Below are positions 21,361 to 34,147 of a DNA stretch of 64,000 nt, piece after piece. The stretch covers positions 49,961,795-50,025,794 of the forward strand of contig NC_089498.1 in the NCBI RefSeq assembly GCF_036850765.1, in the 5' to 3' direction. The position numbers and the translations under genes were made by a program. The notes beneath the pieces were generated by a model, which worked only from the letters and a program-made list of their open reading frames with translations, ran no database searches and was not told the origin of the DNA. Position 1 is the stretch's first letter, and every line of letters begins with the position of its first letter. This stretch comes from Saccopteryx bilineata. Lineage: Eukaryota > Chordata > Mammalia > Chiroptera > Emballonuridae.

Positions 21361-23139
21361 CTTCTTACCATGACAACCATACCTCCCTAAAAATCACCAG
21401 CTTCCCTAGGGGTATATTTTGTGTCAAACTACTCGTGAGTTATAAGAGAAATAACTCTACCAAGTAGCCAGTGACAAAATCCCAGCTGTGAGAATTGAGA
21501 CAAATGAGTTGACAAATTCCTAAAAATAGGAAATTAAATCATTTGTTAAAACAGTAATTGAACAAGAAATGAACCAAATCTGGAATTTAGAAATTAAAAA
21601 TGTGATTTCATAAAAAAATGCTTTAGCATAGAAGTAAAATTTCTTTAGACCAAAAATGATCATTTTTCATCAATTCCTACCACAGAAGGCTTTATTGGAT
21701 AGGCTAAAGCTGTAAATAAGGGAATAATTTAAGAGGAAAATACACCCACAAGTAAGTTGATTTAACTTTTGGAAGGCACCACTACCATATAAACCACAAA
21801 CTGATGTCACATGGACAAGAATTTGAATGCTGTCAAAAAATGACATCCAAAAAAATACAAGCTGAGCGCATAAAGCATCTTAAAAAATTCCACATGGCTT
21901 TGCTTATTAAAATATTTTACAGTATTTAATTATTGTTTCAAAGCATCTGAAAAACATGCAACTTGGTGGAAAAGCCTGGGTGGCAAATTCAGATGTTTTG
22001 CATGCATCAGGCCAGTGTTTGCCAAGGAAAATAACGAAGCCCGTTTCCTCCTGGTATTGTACATGGTGTTAGACACCCTCGAGATTCCGTGGAGCAGGAT
22101 GGTGGAGAATTTCAACACACTACTCAGAACCACGTGCAATTTAAACATGTATGAATTGTTTTTATTTCTGGGATTTTTCATTTAGTATCTTCAGACTGTG
22201 GTAACTGAAACCACGGAGAGCGACATCGCAGATAAGGGAAGAAACAACTGAAATAGTTCTGTGCTTTCGGTCTTGCTTTGGCTTGTATGCTCCGGGAGTC
22301 TGCCCAATCTTCCGATGACTACAGCCTCTGTATGAACTCACTTGAAAGCCCACAAGGTTCTTCCTCTGGCTTTAGTCTCCATCAGACCATTGGGGACACA
22401 CCCAGACCCTAGCCTCTCCCAAAGCTTCCAAAGCACAGGCACAGGGCTGCTCCTTAGCGCCCTCCTGGTCTTAAGGACGCATTCGGCCCAGCTAGGACTT
22501 CATCACCCAGGAATTGGAGAGAGGCCCTTAATTTTCCATACAGAATGAGAAAGGAGGAGAGAAAAACTGAGATCTGAAGCTCTTTAGGGGGACCAAAACC
22601 TCAACAGGGCTGTTTTGTGCTTCAGAAATAGGAAAGTGGATGAGAAGCTACTAGATGAATTTTATTGAAGGGTAAGAGTAAAAATTTTTGGATCAAATAA
22701 TTCTAAAAGTGCATACTGTCCTAGAGTGGACCCGGGATGGAAAATTACATGGATGGAGATCAAGGGTATACATGTGTATAGTTCTCAGAATCGTCAGGAA
22801 AAGGGTACACACATCCACAAATGCTCCTAGATCTTCACACCTGGACCCAAAAGCCTCCTTCAATGGTGTGGATGGGAAGAGCTCACGCTCACACTGGGAA
22901 GCAGATGGAAAGATAGCCAGGAACGGGAGGTTTCGATTTTATGCTTATACTGGGAGTAGCAATGTTCCTGGCATGTTAGACTGACATTTTACAAACCTTT
23001 TCTTATATATAAAAAAAGGTTTTAACTATGAAACTTCCCTGGGGCCAAAATGACTTTCCAAATTAACCTTTGGAACATTATTTGCTCTTAAAATATCTGC
23101 GAGGGCATAAAGAACCCACTGTTCTCATTTTTCTCCAAT
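21361..23139. other. unique intron 1 sequence
   Basis: About 1.8 kb. A 98-codon open frame at 22688-22984 resembles no protein I know. No repeat recognised. Confidence 0.45.
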
Positions 23140-24380
23140 TATGTATCATCGATCTACAAATCCTGTTTTCCTTCATAATTTCTCTCACATAAGGATTCTT
23201 TCCCCAGTTCCTGTTGTTAACACCCTCACTTAGACCCTAACTGTTTTGATCCCTATGACTTCCGCCTAAGTATTCAGGCCCATCTCCACATTATATGGTC
23301 AGCAGGCCTCCAGTGGTCTTCAGTCTTGGCCCAGAACCAACTGCTCATCTGTCATGCTCTCCAATAAAACTTGTTCTGGGTCCTCCTGGTCCATTTTTCA
23401 CCTACAGCCACATTTCACTCCTCAGACCAGGGGTCTCAAACTCGCGGCCCGCCGAACAATTTTGTGCGGCCTGCAGACTAATCCACGAAGTTCAAAATAT
23501 TTTGGATAAAATTAAGTAAGCCTAGGGGCCTACTTGTATTTTTCATTTCTCTAGCATCCTAGCTAGATATTAGCTTAGTTAACAGCAGTTGTGATACGAA
23601 CTACAGTTTCTGGTCGTTTTGTGACACTGAGTAAACTGCATGTACGATTGTGCTTGTTGTACTGATTTTTTTTTGTTTTCAACTGCAGTGAGAAAAGTGT
23701 TGCATAACAGTTGCCTTTTGTAGACCTAGTGCAGCCCGCCGAACGGCTGTGATCTTGCTCTGCGGCCCACATGCTGAGTTGAGTTTGAGACCCCTGCCTC
23801 AGACCCTGTTGATGCTAATGAATTGCTTCTCCAGCTCTGGATTTGGAGTCTCCTTCTGGCTGTATAGTCTTCTGCTACTGCGGGTAAATATCCCCTTTGG
23901 CCTGGCCTGGTTTTTTGGACCTTATTCCTGAGCACGGTCAGTCCTCTGTGAACCTCTAAGTCTCCTCTAAGGTTGTAAACATTATCAGATGTTATCTCCC
24001 CCTTGGCTCGGAACTCCGTTAATGATCTCCAGTTCTATCACCTCCTCTTCCAACTGACAACCAGATGAATTTTCTAAAACTCTGTAATCAGGTTACTTTC
24101 ATATTCCAAACTTTCGATGGCTTCCTATTAACTACAGAATACAGTCCCAATTCTCAGGATATCCTTAAACAACTTCTGGTCCTTATCACCACCTTTGATT
24201 TAGTATCAGTACTCAATAACATACGTAGCATTTTCCCAGCTTCAGTTACTTGCACCTTTGTGTTATGTGTTAAAGTCTTCTGAAAGGAGCCCTGCTGGGT
24301 CCTACGTGTTCTCTCAGATGCCACTACAGGGCACAGCCGAAGCAGTCCAAACATTACAATAAAGAGTTCCCATTTGCTTT
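23140..24380 (+). repeat. L2 LINE fragment, split by a hAT MITE
   Basis: Diverged L2-like sequence. cgatggcttcctattaacta and the following ggatatccttaaacaact match the end of the L2 reverse-transcriptase region. Interrupted by the MITE at 23428-23796. Confidence 0.55.
23428..23796. mobile_element. hAT-like MITE, family M4 (369 bp)
   Basis: The ends are CAGGGGTCTCAAACTCGCGG and gagtttgagacccctg. Perfect 8-bp target duplication cctcagac at 23420-23427 and 23797-23804. No transposase frame. Confidence 0.93.
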
Positions 24381-25160
24381 TGTAAAATATTCTTTGAAAT
24401 ATGTATCAAGGAACTAGGTATAACAATTTGTGGTTATAGTTTCTTATGAGTTTCCCATCTTTTTTGAGAATCAACGAAGCTGATGTGAGTCAACCGCTTG
24501 AGTAAGTTAAATGAGCCACATAGTCTCTGAGCACATCGTCACATGGATTATTCCACTTCTTTTTCTTCCACAAACATGACATAAACAACTCAATGACAGT
24601 CAACTAAAATGTATACCGTTGTGAACTAAAAGAGTCCTTCAACTTGAAGCAGTCTGAAATCACCACGGTGAAAAGTTTACATCTAAAAGCTGGTACATGC
24701 CAACATGGCTTCCTCTCTGCTCAAGCACAACTAAATTAAAAGTTTGCTGCTGCACTGCCTGTACTCCATGCAGATTCCTAAAGAAGAAAGGTCACTAAAC
24801 CCATCATGCTCTGGAATAAACAGAATCATAGAACTTTAGCCTGGACACTCCTGCCCAGTTCAAAGATCTCCTTTTATGTGTAATACTTTAATGATTCACT
24901 TAGGAGAACTCAGGAAATGAAAATGAGATTAGGAGGCACAGTCTCCCATTCAACCAGCAACAGGGGATCCAGAGAGGCTTCTACCTCTGCAAGGAAGGGC
25001 AAAGTAAAGGGCATCTGTGACAGGGCCAGCTTAATGCCTCAAGACTCACTGTCATTATTATTGGGAGTAGAGAACTCGAACCCATTGAAATGCGACTTCT
25101 AAGCCCACCAGTAGGTTCAAACAGATTAAAGAAATTATTGTCAAGTATTCAAACAGTGCT
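24381..25160. other. unique intron 1 sequence
   Basis: Nothing recognised. Confidence 0.5.
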
Positions 25161-25179
25161 TTTAGATTTCAGGTTTCTC

Positions 25180-25530
25180 GCCTGACCAGGCACTGGCGCA
25201 GTGGATAGAGCGTCGGACTGGGATGCCAAGGACCCAGGTTCGAGACCCCGAAGTTGCCAGCTTGAGCACAGGCTCACCTGGTTTGAGCAAAAAAGCTCAC
25301 CAGCTTGGACCCAAGGTCGCTGCCTCGAGCAAGGGGTTACTCAGTCTGCTGAAGGCCCGCAGTCAAGGCACATATGAGAAAGCAATCGATGAACAACTAA
25401 GGTGTCGCAACAAAAAACTGATAATTGATGCTTCTCATCTCTCCATTCCTGTCTGTCTGTCCCTGTCTATCCCTCTCTCTGACTCTATCTCTGTCTCTGT
25501 AAATAAATAAATAAATAAATAAAGGAAACA
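25180..25530 (+). mobile_element. tRNA-derived SINE, type B
   Basis: GCCTGACCAGGCACTGGCGC head. Tail of (AAAT)n. Perfect 19-bp target duplication tttagatttcaggtttctc at 25161-25179 and 25531-25549, indicating a young insertion. Confidence 0.95.
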
Positions 25531-25689
25531 TTTAGATTTCAGGTTTCTCATAGTTCATCCTCTAGCACCTTTCTGCTTTCCCCCCTGTACACACCCTAGT
25601 GAGTCTCATCTGTTCCTAAGGCTTTGTCTAGCATCAATATGTGTGGGTTACTAAATCTTCAGCTATCCAAATGCCTAGCGTGTATGATC

Positions 25690-26190
25690 CCCCACAGTCA
25701 CTAAAACTCAGCATGATCAAGACAGAATTCACTTTCTTGTCAAAAGTCCTTGCTCCTCTTCCAATACTCCTCACCACTTGCAATGGCTCCATTATCTAAA
25801 CTAGGAGTCATCCTACTGGCCCCTCCATCATTTAAAAAAGAAAATCAATCTATCACTGCCCCCTGTCAATTTTAGCTAAGAAATACCTCTTCAACTGTCC
25901 CATTATTGCTTGTTAGCTAATTGCTCACGAGAACTGTGATGGCCTTCAGACGGGACTCCCCCTGCTTCTTCCCCCAGTAGGCCAATCTCCCCTTTGCCAC
26001 CACAGTCAGATTGTCTTGCTGAAGATCCCTGTGGCTTCTGGGAAGTCTACAGACCTGGTGTTTGGGGCCACGACCTCTTTCTTCAGCTTTACCTTCTGCC
26101 CTTTTTGGCCTTTTATTCCATGAACCCATCACAAGTGCCATGTACCAACATAGAACAAACTGTTCTTTTTTATGGTTGCCTCTCATTCAT
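25690..26190 (+). repeat. L2 LINE fragment
   Basis: Diverged plus-strand L2 RT region: actcagcatgatcaagacag, then ctaggagtcatcctactggc and caatttt agctaagaaata. No open frame retained. Confidence 0.6.
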
Positions 26191-26355
26191 TTAGTTGGAC
26201 TCTCCTCTCTAGTTATTTCTTTACCCATAAAGGTATGATTTACGAATTGTTGTGCCACTTTGGCTAACTTTCACACTGATAGATAGACTTAGCTTCTTTT
26301 CTCTGACTGCACAGAATCTTGTTTTTACTGATACTGTCATTTCCCAAATTTATTT

Positions 26356-26364
26356 CTTTCTTTC

Positions 26365-26421
<57 letters not shown>

Positions 26422-26823
26422 TTTCTTTCTTTCTTTCTTTTCTTTCTTTCTTTCTTTCTTTCTTTCTTGTACTTTTCTGAAGCTGGAAACGGGGAGAGAC
26501 AGTCAGACTCCCGCATGCGCCCGACGGGGATCCACCCGGCACGCCCACCAGGGGCGATGCTCTGCCCCTCCGGGGCGTCGCCCTGTCGCGACCAGAGCCA
26601 CTCCAGCGCCTGGGGCAGAGGTCAAGGAGCCATCCCCAGCGCCTAGGCCATCCTTGCTCCAATGGAGCCCTGGCTGCGGGAGGGGAAGAGAGAGACAGAG
26701 AGGAAGGAGGGGGTGGGGGTGGAGAAGCAAATGGGCGCTTCCCCTACGTGCCCTGGCTGGGAATCGAACCTGGGTCCCCCGCACGCCAGGCCGACGCTCT
26801 ACCGCTGAGCCAACCGGCCAGGG
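26356..26823 (-). mobile_element. tRNA-derived SINE, type A, with expanded (CTTT)n tail
   Basis: Head at right (GGCCCTGGCCGG on minus), body with one tandem unit. The tail has become about 110 bp of (CTTT)n at 26356-26468. Target duplication cccaaatttattt at 26343-26355 and 26825-26837. A 195-codon open frame here is repeat-borne. Confidence 0.92.
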
Positions 26824-26864
26824 CCCCAAATTTATTTAATTGGAGACTTTCGAGGGGTATTTGT

Positions 26865-26998
26865 TAAAATTATAGATTTCCAGCACCCTCCCCAAGAGAT
26901 TCTGATTCAGTCAGTTTAGGATAGGGCCCAAGAAACTGTGGTTTGATTTTAGAGCTTCAGGTGATTTGAATGCTAACCCACACTAGAGAATTTATTTT
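26865..26998 (+). repeat. MER5A (hAT-Charlie) fragment
   Basis: gagattctgattcagtcagt then gggcccaagaaactgtggtt and aggtgatttgaatgctaacc follow the MER5A consensus order. Confidence 0.75.
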
Positions 26999-27372
26999 AT
27001 AGTTATTTGCTGACATGCCTGTCTTCTTCACCAGATTAGGGGCTCTGTAGAGTGCTCTATCCACATTTGTCTTGAAGCCCATGTACCTGGCATTAATGAG
27101 GTTTAAATTTTACTAAATGAATGTTAAATACTTTCACTCAAACTAATTTGTCATGTCCATGTTAGTTCATAGAATTTGATTAGTTATTCAAATGTCTATT
27201 ATGGGCAAAGATGTTGAAATAGTGTTGGAAGAATATGGCAATCAAGGTGAGAGAACTGGATAATAAGAATGGTAAAATTTTTTCAAAATCTTGGTTGAGT
27301 TACAGATTTGGGGGTAGCCATACCTGTTCCTACTTTTAGATGAATTCAACAATATTAAAAATCACTGCGCAA

Positions 27373-27767
27373 GCCCTGGCCGGTTGGCTTAGCGGTAGAG
27401 CGTCGGCCTAGCATGTGGAGGACCCGGGTTCGATTCCCGGCCAGGGCACACAGGAGAAGCGCCCATTTGCTTCTCCACCTCTCTGCCACACTTTCCACTC
27501 TGTCTCTCTCTTCCCCTCCCGCAGCCAAGGCTCCATTGGAGCAAAGATGGCCCGGGCGCTGGGGATGGCTCCTTGGCCTCTGCCTCAGGCGCTAGAGTGG
27601 CTCTGGTCGCAACATGGCGACGCCCAGGATGGGCAGAGCATCGCCTCCTGGTGGGCAGAGCATCGCCCCATGGTGGGCGTGCCGGGTGGATCCCGGTGGG
27701 GCGCATGCGGGAGTCTGTCTGACTGTCTCTCCCTGTTTCCAGCTTCAGAAAAAATGAAAAAAAAAAA
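27373..27767 (+). mobile_element. tRNA-derived SINE, type A
   Basis: GCCCTGGCCGGTTGGCTTAG head, two tandem body units, A tail. Target duplication aaaatcactgcgca / aaatcactgcaca. Confidence 0.93.
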
Positions 27768-27854
27768 AAATCACTGCACAGAAAGACAGACACTCTTGCC
27801 CCTGCCTCACTTTCTTGATTAGATGTACGTTCCCTTGAAGAAGCAGAATGGACA

Positions 27855-28085
27855 AGGGTCAAGAGTACAAGCGCCATGGTCAGAGTAACTGTGTGCACCC
27901 TGGTTAGTCCAGCGGCTGGCTGCATGCCCTTGAGCAAATAATTTAACCTCTCAGCTCCTTCATATGTACAACGGTTTTTATAACAGCTGTTGCCTTACTA
28001 AACTCTTGTAAAGATTAAATAAGAAAATACACATAAAACAGCACAGAGCCTGGCCAATAGTTAAGCCCTCACTAAATGTTAGCTA
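27855..28085 (+). repeat. MIR SINE
   Basis: Plus-strand MIR from agagtacaagcgcc through ttgagcaaataatttaacct to ccctcactaaatgttagcta; most of the consensus is present. Confidence 0.85.
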
Positions 28086-28499
28086 GAGTAAGAAATAGTT
28101 GTTACTAATGATAATTTAAATACTTATTATTACTAGTAAAATAATTATAATACCAATTAAGTGAATGATCATCGTTAAAATTATTGATAGTTGTAGTGTT
28201 TCCCTCTGTTCCGTCTTCCCCTCCATGTAACATGTAATATACAAAGAAATCTAATGCTTTCCCTCCAAACTCAGGAGCATTCTTTTTTTTCCTTTTTTTC
28301 TTATCATCTAGCTGTGAGATCTCCTGATGCTTGGCTGTTTCTAGCCCCCTACAGAGCAAATAGCCCATGGCTCTCTCACTTGTTTGCAGAACATGCAGTT
28401 GTGTCTAGTGACTACAGCATAAGCAAGAGTAGCTGACTCCTTCCTTACTCTTCACAGAAACTAAAGCCATGTTGGGGCCTCGCAAAGCACAGCACAGCA

Positions 28500-28605
28500 T
28501 GGTATGTCTCATCACATCCATTTCACAGTTGGCAAAACTGAGGGTGGAGGATGTTAAGTATTTTGTCCAAGATCACATAGTTGGTCACTCAGAGCAGTTT
28601 TGGCT
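28500..28605 (-). repeat. MIR fragment
   Basis: Minus-strand catttcacagttggcaaaac then gtccaagatcacatagttgg. Confidence 0.7.
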
Positions 28606-28775
28606 CAAATAATTAAAAAGTAACATCAAATTCAGTAAAACTAACATTCAATTTCTTGTTCAATCATCACTCTTTGGTGAAATGGGAGGAAACTTTCACA
28701 TATTTGAATTTGGATCCTTTACCTAAGTGGGTTAGTTTAGTAAGTAAATCAATCAATTAAAATCCAAAACAAGAC

Positions 28776-29100
28776 GCCTGACCAAGCAGTGGCACAGTAG
28801 ATAGAGCGTCGGACTGGGATGCGGTAGGATCCAGGTTCGAGACCCCAAGGTCGCCAGCTTGAGCGCGGGGCTCATCTGGTTTGAGCAAAAAGCTCACCAG
28901 CTTGGACCCAAGGTTGCTGGCTCTAGCAAGGGGTTACTCGGTCTGCTGAAGGCCCACGGTCAAGGCACATATGAGAAAGCAATCAATGAACAACTAAGAA
29001 GTCGCAACACGCAACGAGAAACTAATGATTGATGCTTCTCATCTATCTCTGTTCCTGTCTGTCTGTCCCTGTCTATCTCTGCCTCTGTAGAATTAAAAAA
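28776..29100 (+). mobile_element. tRNA-derived SINE, type B
   Basis: GCCTGACCAAGCAGTGGCAC head, body and tail. Target duplication aaaatccaaaacaag on both sides (second at 29101-29115). Confidence 0.94.
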
Positions 29101-29224
29101 AAAATCCAAAACAAGAGTATTGGTCACATTATCTTTTTCTATATGTGAGTTTATATTCCCATCTAGGTTATAAGTGTCCTAAATTCATCATATTCTATAC
29201 TTCTTTCATTCCTTTGATTCTTTA

Positions 29225-29300
29225 AAAAATATTCATTAAACACCAACTATAGTATATGCCGAATGCCGTGCTAGGAGCTATGGGTCTAGCAGTGGAGGAG
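29225..29300 (-). repeat. MIR/L2-type 3' end fragment
   Basis: attcattaaacaccaactat then gccgtgctaggagctatggg, the shared MIR/L2-like end. Confidence 0.5.
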
Positions 29301-31329
29301 ACACACGCAGGGCGTGCTCTGGAGCTCCCAAGGCCGTGTCCAGACCACCCTGCAGAAAGCACTCAGAAAATATTAATTGATTCAAATCGTCTGAAACTAC
29401 ACTGAAAACCTTGTTAAAGCTACCAGACTTCACAAATAAAAATATACTATGTCCATGCAACAGTTAGGATATACTTGTACTAGAAAATTATTTGATTTTT
29501 ACCTGAAATTCAAACTTAACTGGATATCTTATCTTATCTGTCACCCTACTAGGGGTTTAGTTCTCAGAAAATAGGGCCGAGCCTTGCACTTATTACACAC
29601 ATAAAACAGTTGAACACTGAACACGTTTATCTCTGCAACTCATTCTTTTTTATACCCCACTATAAAATTCCCTCTTTACAAATTCTTTTCAAAGAAATGC
29701 CTTTCTTCTTTGATGCCAATCAGAGGGGGAAAGATGGTTTGAAAGTCATGGTTTCCAAACTGTTAGCTGCTGAAAGCCACTACTTCACAGAACGGTAGGT
29801 GTCATCCCGAATGGTAGGTGTCATCCCGAGAGACTCAAGTGTCACAACCAGTTCTGAAATTTCAGACATAACTTTTCAAAGCTTAGGTCATTTTTCCAGC
29901 AAGACCTAATACCCTATCTTAAGAACATGCAACTTCACATGTTACCTTGAAATTAGCAATGAGCAGGTTCATTGGCTAAGGGGTGGCTGAGATGGATTGT
30001 AGAATGGGGTCTGGGGGTGGGCAAGGGTGTGCGGAGGGGCATGGGCAGCATATGAGCACACTGTGTGTGAGGGAGAGAAGGCACTTTCAGAATCAAATAA
30101 AACTGAACTCAGACATTCCTAAATACCTACACCCTCCCCCTCAATCAACCAATGAGTAAAATAGCCTTTTCGTTGGAAAAGTGCCACTCTCCTGGCTGGC
30201 AAGTCTCACAGATTCCACAGTGGAAAGGCGCGTCTGGAAATAAAGGATGGAGTTCTGCAGAGGACAGCCTGCACGTTTAACGTTTCTAAAATGCTTTCAG
30301 AAAAAACATTTTAACCTCTCTGCCCATATGTACACAACCAACTTTGTCATTTAAAAAAAACAAATCTTCCATTTGGATTTGAAAACTGTCAAAAAAGGCT
30401 CCTTCTTTTCCAGAGCAGAAAACAAAGCGTATGATTTGCTTTCCTGCGGTGGGGGAGGGGACCCCTGGCCTCTGAGAGCAGATATAGACCCCCTCAATAC
30501 TCTTTCTAGTTCTCACAACAAGGAGCCCATAAACTTTTGCATTGTTCTAAGATGGTCGGGGTAAGACGAAGGGCAGAAGACCTCATTTCCTTAGAGAATG
30601 GATCCTGGGGGAGTGTGGCCCGACTTACACCCCTCCAATTCCACCCGAGAGAGGCTCAGAGCTGAGCTCCCATCAACTTCCTGGTATTGGGCTGCTGACA
30701 CAAGGCTAGGAAACGGATTTTTCTTTTTCTGTAGCCTCTACTTGAATGGTCAGAAGCAACAGGCAGAAAAATGCATTTGTGAACATTTTCTAAAAAATAA
30801 AGCATGAGTCGATATTTTTTTCTTACAGACAGCCAGTTTATGCTCAAGTATAGGAAAAAGAATTCCTCAGTATGGGAAATACAAAAATTAAAAAAACCAA
30901 AATAGTCCTTAGGTTTCTTATCTCACGTGACAAAAGTAGAGCCTAACCTGCTAAAGCCAAAGATATACTAACAAAATAATGTGTTAAAACTTTCCTCTCA
31001 AGAGTCAATTTAGCTTTTAAACAAGGTTTTGAAATGGAGGGCTCGGTTTAAGCCGACACAGGATTTACCAGGGATACAGACGTGTATGTCAGTTTACTCT
31101 AAGCACAGTAAACTTGACCTAGTAACAAGCTGAGGGGAGGGATGAGGCCGTATATAACCAGGTGAAAGCAATGCTTGTCTTCTGGGCCAGCTCAAAACTG
31201 GCTCACGATTTAGTTCTGAGCCCACAGCCTCAAAACTAAATCCTTCAAAGGGAGAGAAGAAAGGTAAAAACAGATCAAAGACTCGCTTCTCCACAGAGTC
31301 CAGTCAGGCATTGAGGTACAGTGAGTGCG
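29301..31329. other. unique intron 1 sequence
   Basis: About 2 kb with no mobile element recognised. One 19-bp tandem duplication (ggtaggtgtcatcccg core) lies at 29793-29831. Confidence 0.45.
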
Positions 31330-31500
31330 TGTAGAGAGCGTGGGTTACCTGGGCTCCGGCCTGGCTGGACCACAATGACCAGTGCGCCTTGAGGTAAATG
31401 AATTCTAAAACTGTTCAAAGCCTCAGTTTACTCATCCACAAAATGGACAAAATAATACCACTTATCTCATGGGGTTGTTATGAATATTGAAAGACACCCA
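31330..31500 (+). repeat. MIR SINE
   Basis: Plus-strand tcaaagcctcagtttactca, then ccacaaaatggacaaaataa and tctcatggggttgttatgaa. Confidence 0.8.
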
Positions 31501-31504
31501 GCTG

Positions 31505-31720
31505 CCACTCAACTGTAGTCCAGTAATAAATTATGGTGTCTTTACACAAAGAAACACCTACACAGCAATGAGAATGAACAAATTACAACACACACAGAGA
31601 GTAGGCTTTAGAAACACCATGTAAAAAGAGGCCGGACTTGAAAGGAGTACCTGCTGTGTGAATCCTTTTATCTAAAGCTCAGAAACAGGCAAGCAAATAA
31701 TCGATAGTGTCCAAAGACAG
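31505..31720 (+). repeat. L1M 3' UTR fragment
   Basis: cagtaataaattatggtgtc, cagcaatgagaatgaacaaa and tgaatccttttatctaaagc follow old L1 3' UTR order. Confidence 0.6.
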
Positions 31721-32559
31721 AGCGAACGTCCTGAGTTAGCTATGCATTCGAGAAGTCACAGCGTGAACGGGACCTGTCACAAGCGCGCGTGGGCCTCTGC
31801 CGGAGGACTTACACAGAGCATCAGAAGGCTGGGGGAGAGCCCGAGAAACGTGGCTTACCGTTGAACTACAGCTGGAATGACAACACAGTCTACGTTTAAT
31901 CACATACTCGTGGCTACTTTCACACAAGCAGAAGGAGACTCCTGCAACAATTATTCAGCTAGTCAAACAAAAACCCTAGGTTCTGCTGGGAAAGACTAGG
32001 ATTTAGAAAACAAACAAGCAAAACCAAACCAAACCAGAATTAACCTGACAGTCTGGTTTCGGTCTTTATTGATTATGCACTAAAATCACCATGCAACTCT
32101 ATTTTGCTGCATTTTGTAGTTAACATGTATTGACAAAAAAAAAAAAAAAAAAATGACTGTACATAGATTCCAAGTGGCTGTGCAGGTGGCATATCAATCC
32201 TCTACCTTTTTAAATACTATGTAGTATATATGCAAGATATGTCCTCTGAGTAAGTTCAAGAAGCTTAAAATAGCTGTTAGTGAGCCTGATTCTCAGACCA
32301 AGTGTTTAAACTTTCATGAATCCACATGAAGACAAAATATTTCTGACCACAACTGTGCGGGATGATCATGGAGCCACCTGGCACAATAATGCCAGTTTAT
32401 ACCATAAAGCTCCGCTAGGTTCCTGTCCGGTGATAGAAACGGTGAATGGAGCCATCTTCCTTCCGCCACCTCCTACAGAGCCCACACTGTTGAACTAACA
32501 CGGTTCTGCGCTGAGTTTGCACATGAAAAGACACACAATTTGAACACACTGTTCTCAGA
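31721..32559. other. unique intron 1 sequence
   Basis: Nothing recognised except a 20-bp A-tract near 32135-32153. Confidence 0.45.
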
Positions 32560-32845
32560 ATCTATGGGGAAAGCCTCAGGGCTTAAAACCCTCCTTGCAG
32601 TCTATCCTCTTTCCCTGGCTGGAGAAGAGACGCTTCCACATGCCTCACCTTCGCTCTTGGTGCAGTCAGCTGGCTCAGCTCTACCCCGAACATGTCAACC
32701 TGATCATGTTGTCCTCTGTGTTCTACTTTCTGATGGCACCCAGTTCCCTTTACCCAGCTCTGTAGAGAGGCTAAAGGGGGAGCATGGCAGCCACCCCACC
32801 TTAGTCTTCTGCATATCTTCTGCTACCTACACTGGCAATGACAGA
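32560..32845 (+). repeat. possible L2 fragment
   Basis: A pyrimidine-rich stretch open for 104 codons, with L2-like word order (gcttaaaaccctccttgcag). Diverged; low confidence. Confidence 0.4.
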
Positions 32846-33135
32846 TTCATTTGATGCACATGGCTTCTTGATCATTTCATTCCTGTTTTTAGTGAATGTT
32901 CTTTGTTCCCCCCAAACATCTTTGAAATGCCCATGCTTTGTAACTTTTCTCAAACACAGATATTCTGTGTGATTATTGTACATGTGCTGTTCATCTTAAG
33001 GACTTAATCTTAAAGCTCCAACTCAAGAATGGAGAACAACTCCCATTAAGTTAAGGTGGTTTTATGGTGCTGGGAAATCCTCTCAGAGTGTTCATTATAA
33101 AAATGTCTTGTTTGAATGTTAGTTATTGAATCTGC

Positions 33136-33136
<1 letters not shown>

Positions 33137-33178
<42 letters not shown>
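33137..33178 (+). repeat. (CA)n microsatellite
   Basis: About 20 CA units. Confidence 0.95.
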
Positions 33179-33179
<1 letters not shown>

Positions 33180-33265
33180 ACAAGGGTCTTCTTGGTTCAA
33201 CTAGAAAAATAAGCCTCAAGGCTATGCCAAATGGATACTGTGTACCTACCTAACAAGCTGTCTCT

Positions 33266-34040
33266 CTTTTTTTTTTAATAATTTTATTTTTTTAATGGGG
33301 TGACATCAATAAATCAGGATACATATATTCAAAGATAACAAGTCCAGGTTATCTTGTCGTTCAATTATGTTGCATACCCACCACCCAAAGTCAGATTGTC
33401 CTCTGTCACCTTCTATCTTGTTTTCTTTATGCCCCTCCCTACCCCCTTTCCCTCTCCCATTCCCCCCCCCCCCGTAACCACCACACTCTTATCAATGTCT
33501 CTTAGTTTCACTATTATGTCCCACCTATGTGTGGAATAATACAGTTCCTGGTTTTTTCTGATTTACTTATTTCGCTTCGTATCATGTTATCAAGATCCCA
33601 CCATTTTGCTGTAAATGTTCCGATGTCATCATTTCTTATGGCTGAGTAGTATTCCATAGTGTATATGTGCCACATCTTCTTTATCCAGTCATCTATTGAT
33701 GGGCTTTTTGGTTGTTTCCATGTCCTGGCCACTGTGAACAATGCTGCAATAAACATGGGGCTGCATGTGTCTTTACGTATCAATGTTTCTGAGTTTTGGG
33801 GATATATACCCAGTAGAGGGATTGCTAGGTCATAAGGTAGTTCTATTTGCAGTTTTTTGAGGAACCACCATACTTTCTTCCATAATGGTTGTACTACTTT
33901 ACATTCCCACCAACAGTGTATGAGGGTTCCTTTTTCTCCACAGCCTCTCCAACATTTGCTATTACCTGTCTTGCTAATGACAGCTAATCGAACAGGTGTG
34001 AGGTGGTATCTCATTGCCGTTTTGATTTGCATTTCTCTAA
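33266..34040 (-). mobile_element. 5'-truncated young L1 (ORF2 C-terminus and 3' UTR)
   Basis: The minus strand encodes an uninterrupted L1 ORF2 C-terminus: [36 protein letters not shown], then [20 protein letters not shown] and a stop near 33514. A 3' UTR and poly-A follow (poly-T at left). Target duplication taacaagctgtctct / taataagctgtctct, near 33250-33264 and from 34039. Reverse transcriptase and endonuclease are missing, so it is dead on arrival. Same family as 42793-43250. Confidence 0.93.
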
Positions 34041-34147
34041 TAAGCTGTCTCTTTTTTGACTTGTGCAAGCAAGACTAGGGGAGGGAGGTGGAGAGCTAGG
34101 CTTTGCTCTCCTTTAGACCGGCAGGAAGGGCCAACCTAGCAGACCTC

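Noticed and set aside
22688..22984. 98-codon open frame in unique DNA
   Set aside because: No recognisable motif, no promoter or splice context, and of a length expected by chance in 64 kb.
25501..25525. CRISPR-like short repeats or other prokaryotic features
   Set aside because: Short repeats are SINE tails and microsatellites; the window is clearly mammalian.
26252..26839. 195-codon open frame with serine/phenylalanine repeats
   Set aside because: Made of the (CTTT)n tail and body of a type A SINE.
27389..27937. 182-codon open frame on the minus strand
   Set aside because: Reverse frame of a type A SINE plus unique flank.
33514..34068. 184-codon frame as a cellular gene
   Set aside because: It is the C-terminal end of L1 ORF2 in a truncated copy.
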